Part shown: positions 29,828-31,335 of the stretch, piece after piece
Numbering within the stretch: the first letter of the stretch is position 1
How the letters are laid out: every line of letters starts with the position of its first letter
Source: an uncultured Candidatus Saccharibacteria bacterium
Lineage (GTDB): Bacteria > Patescibacteriota > Saccharimonadia > Saccharimonadales > Saccharimonadaceae
Direction: 5' to 3'
Length of the DNA stretch: 31,335 nt
NCBI GenBank assembly: GCA_949063825.1
Contig: CARSRA010000007.1
Span: 1 to 31,335, forward strand
The notes under the pieces: generated by a model
Seen by the model: the letters and a program-made list of their open reading frames with translations, nothing else
Databases searched by the model: none
What the model was told of the DNA's origin: nothing
Translations under genes and position numbers: made by a program

Positions 29828-29857
29828 AAATGAGCCATTTATAACAATAGCTCATTT
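29828..29857 (-). terminator. Terminator after the metK-DUF1653 genes
   Basis: AAATGAGC pairs with GCTCATTT over 8 bp with a 14-nt loop. In the minus direction the stem is followed by further T residues. It lies 29 nt beyond the DUF1653 stop. Confidence 0.5.
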
Positions 29858-29885
29858 CTCGAATCTATTTTTGGTAAGATTTGGC

Positions 29886-30134
29886 TTAGTTATTCCTGGC
29901 GCTTTTAATATCTAGTATTTCAAAACGATATTTCTGGCCAAATTGTTTAGCTTTTTCGGGATCGAGTTGATCGAGGAAAAGCGATTTTGGACGCACCCAA
30001 AGAGGACTGTCTTCATATAAACCGCGATAGATCACCATCTCCTTGCCGGTCTCACTATGTATAGCGACATCTTCCACTAGGTATTTATCGCCTTTATAAT
30101 GTTGATAAATCCCCTTAATTTTAATATCACGCAT
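29886..30134 (-). CDS. DUF1653 domain-containing protein
   Basis: This 82-residue protein consists of one DUF1653 unit: GIYQHYKGDKYLVEDVAIHSETGKE, then VIYRGLYEDSPLWVRPKSLF. The HSET and WVRP motifs are characteristic. The function of the family is unknown. It follows metK by 15 nt in the same direction and is probably co-transcribed with it. Confidence 0.88.
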   Translation of the reverse strand: MRDIKIKGIYQHYKGDKYLVEDVAIHSETGKEMVIYRGLYEDSPLWVRPKSLFLDQLDPEKAKQFGQKYRFEILDIKSARNN

Positions 30135-30149
30135 TTTGCCTACTCTTCA

Positions 30150-31196
30150 CTATGTAATTCTGTATTTATCCCAATCAAATCCTGCGCCAAAGTGCCCGTA
30201 GCATGCCGTAGATTGGTAAATTGGGCGCTTCAGGTCGAGATAGTCAATAATGCCCCGCGGCGTGAGGTCGTAGCCGTGGATTTCATTAGGATTATCGGTT
30301 GTAGCAGAATCTGATTTCAGCGGAATTTGTTCATCCTTACCATCGACAATAACTGTACGTTCAAGCGGCTCCGCATAACCAATTGCATAAGCGAGGCGGA
30401 CGAAAACTTCTTTTGCCTTGCGTGCGCGTAAATAATCAACCGCGATGCGGCGCGCCATATATGCGGCGCTTCGATCGACTTTAGAAGGGTCTTTGCCTGA
30501 AAATGCTCCACCACCGATCGGAATACGCGGTCCGTAATTATCGACCGCCAATTTACGACCGGTGAGACCAGTATCAGCTTCGAAGCCACCCTGATGCCAT
30601 TCTCCGGCAGGGTTTAAATGTAGACGTGGGTTTCCAGCAAGTTTATGTTCGTGAATGAATGCTTCGACCAGCTCACGCAATTCTTGATCGGTAGAATTTT
30701 GAAAACTGGCCACGATTGAATCAAGCTCAAAATTGCCTTTTTCTAATATTTTGAGGGTTACCTGGGTCTTGCCATCGAATGGAAATTTTTGATAAATATG
30801 TTGATTCAGCTGTCGCGATAGAATTACTTCACGCGGCATCAACTCTGTGGTTTCGTCGGTGGCATAGCCGATCATAATCCCCTGATCACCGGCGCCACCT
30901 AGATCCACGCCTCCAGCGATTTCTGGACTTTGCTTGACTAAGTTAATATGGATTTCCATATCATCACCCGCAATTTCGCGTGCAATCGATTCGACATTAA
31001 TGTCATCTGCGCTGGAAGTAACTTCGCCAACGATATATATAATTCCATGTCCGCCACAAGTTTCGACGGCGACACGTGCATTCGGATCCTTTTCAAGGTA
31101 GCCGTCGAGAATAGCATCCGAAATTTGGTCACAAAGTTTGTCAGGGTGCCGAGGAGAAACGCTTTCGGCAGTGCGATATGTCGTATAGTTTTTCAT
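30150..31196 (-). CDS. metK: S-adenosylmethionine synthetase
   Basis: This 348-residue enzyme makes S-adenosylmethionine from methionine and ATP. Visible motifs are HPDKLCDQISDAILD (17-31), the ATP-binding GAGDQG (101-106) and the P-loop-like GGGAFSGKDPSKVDRSA (about 226-242), with YGHFG near the C-terminus. It is shorter than the 380-400 residues common in other bacteria but has all three repeated domains. TATAAT at 31203-31208 lies 6 nt before ATG, so the mRNA is probably leaderless; no SAM riboswitch is possible in such a short leader. Confidence 0.95.
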   Translation of the reverse strand: MKNYTTYRTAESVSPRHPDKLCDQISDAILDGYLEKDPNARVAVETCGGHGIIYIVGEVTSSADDINVESIAREIAGDDMEIHINLVKQSPEIAGGVDLGGAGDQGIMIGYATDETTELMPREVILSRQLNQHIYQKFPFDGKTQVTLKILEKGNFELDSIVASFQNSTDQELRELVEAFIHEHKLAGNPRLHLNPAGEWHQGGFEADTGLTGRKLAVDNYGPRIPIGGGAFSGKDPSKVDRSAAYMARRIAVDYLRARKAKEVFVRLAYAIGYAEPLERTVIVDGKDEQIPLKSDSATTDNPNEIHGYDLTPRGIIDYLDLKRPIYQSTACYGHFGAGFDWDKYRIT

Positions 31197-31202
31197 AAGT
31201 AT

Positions 31203-31208
31203 ATTATA
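31203..31208 (-). promoter_or_regulatory. -10 box of metK (leaderless)
   Basis: TATAAT on minus, 6 nt before ATG at 31196; no TGn extension. Confidence 0.55.
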
Positions 31209-31280
31209 CTATAGATTATCTGATGGTCTTGAAGATAATGTATTGTTGTATTCGTTCTAGAGGTTAAGATGCTTTATTCT

Positions 31281-31335
31281 CTTCCTCTACCCCTCCCGTG
31301 TAACGCAGCGGATGGCGAAGCCGTAGCCACGATAG
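31281..31335 (-). repeat. Dispersed repeat element D, RCVTREG end only
   Basis: The last 55 bases are the reverse complement of the right border of elements B and C: 36 identical bases (31281-31316), then variable sequence. On minus it reads YRGYGFAIRCVTREG-stop (stop at 31287-31289). The element runs off the right edge and is inverted relative to B and C. The residues before AIRC (GYGF) differ from both B (GNGH) and C (GTGF). Confidence 0.85.

Noticed and set aside
1..31335. CRISPR array, prophage or integrase-linked att site
   Set aside because: No regularly spaced direct repeats, cas genes, phage structural genes or integrase were seen; the three tRNA genes show no duplicated 3' ends nearby.

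Overview
The window looks like a chromosomal segment of a Candidatus Saccharibacteria (TM7, Patescibacteria/CPR) genome. This is inferred from gene content and architecture, not from a marker search. It uses the standard code and is compact, with 4-nt overlaps and convergent genes that touch. It carries a Patescibacteria-type mix: GltX, DUF3048 lipoprotein, PEGA protein, RecJ, FemA/B, PriA, sortase, and a DinB-like polymerase with a YolD-like partner. Many genes start 6-7 nt after an extended -10 box (TGnTATAAT), so they are probably translated from leaderless mRNAs.

Layout. 1-1024: the end of one dispersed repeat (element A), a structured leader RNA, a small membrane-protein gene, and a complete repeat (element B). 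1085-6390 (minus): SDR reductase, DUF3048 protein, glutamyl-tRNA synthetase, and a 614-aa disordered membrane protein. 6503-8083 (plus): PEGA-domain protein, then tRNA-Lys and tRNA-Glu on minus. 8441-10969 (plus): P-type ATPase, convergent with recJ and a winged-helix gene. 12998-16296: divergent femX-like and priA genes with adjacent promoters. 16326-17836: sortase and tRNA-Leu(CAA). 18001-18974: a broken paralog of the first membrane-protein gene plus complete repeat element C. 18978-25046 (all minus): an AT-rich accessory block of small soluble enzymes (Nudix, SDR, 2-hydroxyacid-dehydrogenase-like, two histidine phosphatases, metallo-beta-lactamase fold, peptidase E) with two broken genes. 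25084-31196: Ogt/MGMT, a small membrane protein, YolD-like/PolY, a YtrABC-like GntR-ABC operon with a 42-bp perfect palindrome, DUF1653 and metK. 31281-31335: the start of a further repeat (element D).

Most interesting signal. Elements B (419 bp) and C (428 bp) each carry two promoterless, start-less 3' gene ends that point outward on opposite strands from a shared 41-bp core. One ends in ...RCTAK-stop, the other in ...AIRCVTREG-stop. Both resemble the C-terminal part of FISUMP/DUF1566-like (C-type-lectin-like) surface domains. Core and both 3' borders are nearly identical between copies. The stretches between them are hypervariable, stay open, and differ in length only by whole codons (3 and 6 nt). 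Elements A and D are partial inverted copies at the window edges. This is the pattern expected of silent donor cassettes for recombinational variation of a surface protein, encoded back to back on both strands. An expressed recipient gene is not in the window. The 3' end of the RCTAK module is twice followed, in the same direction, by an extended -10 promoter and a member of one small membrane-protein family (intact at 218, broken at 18001).
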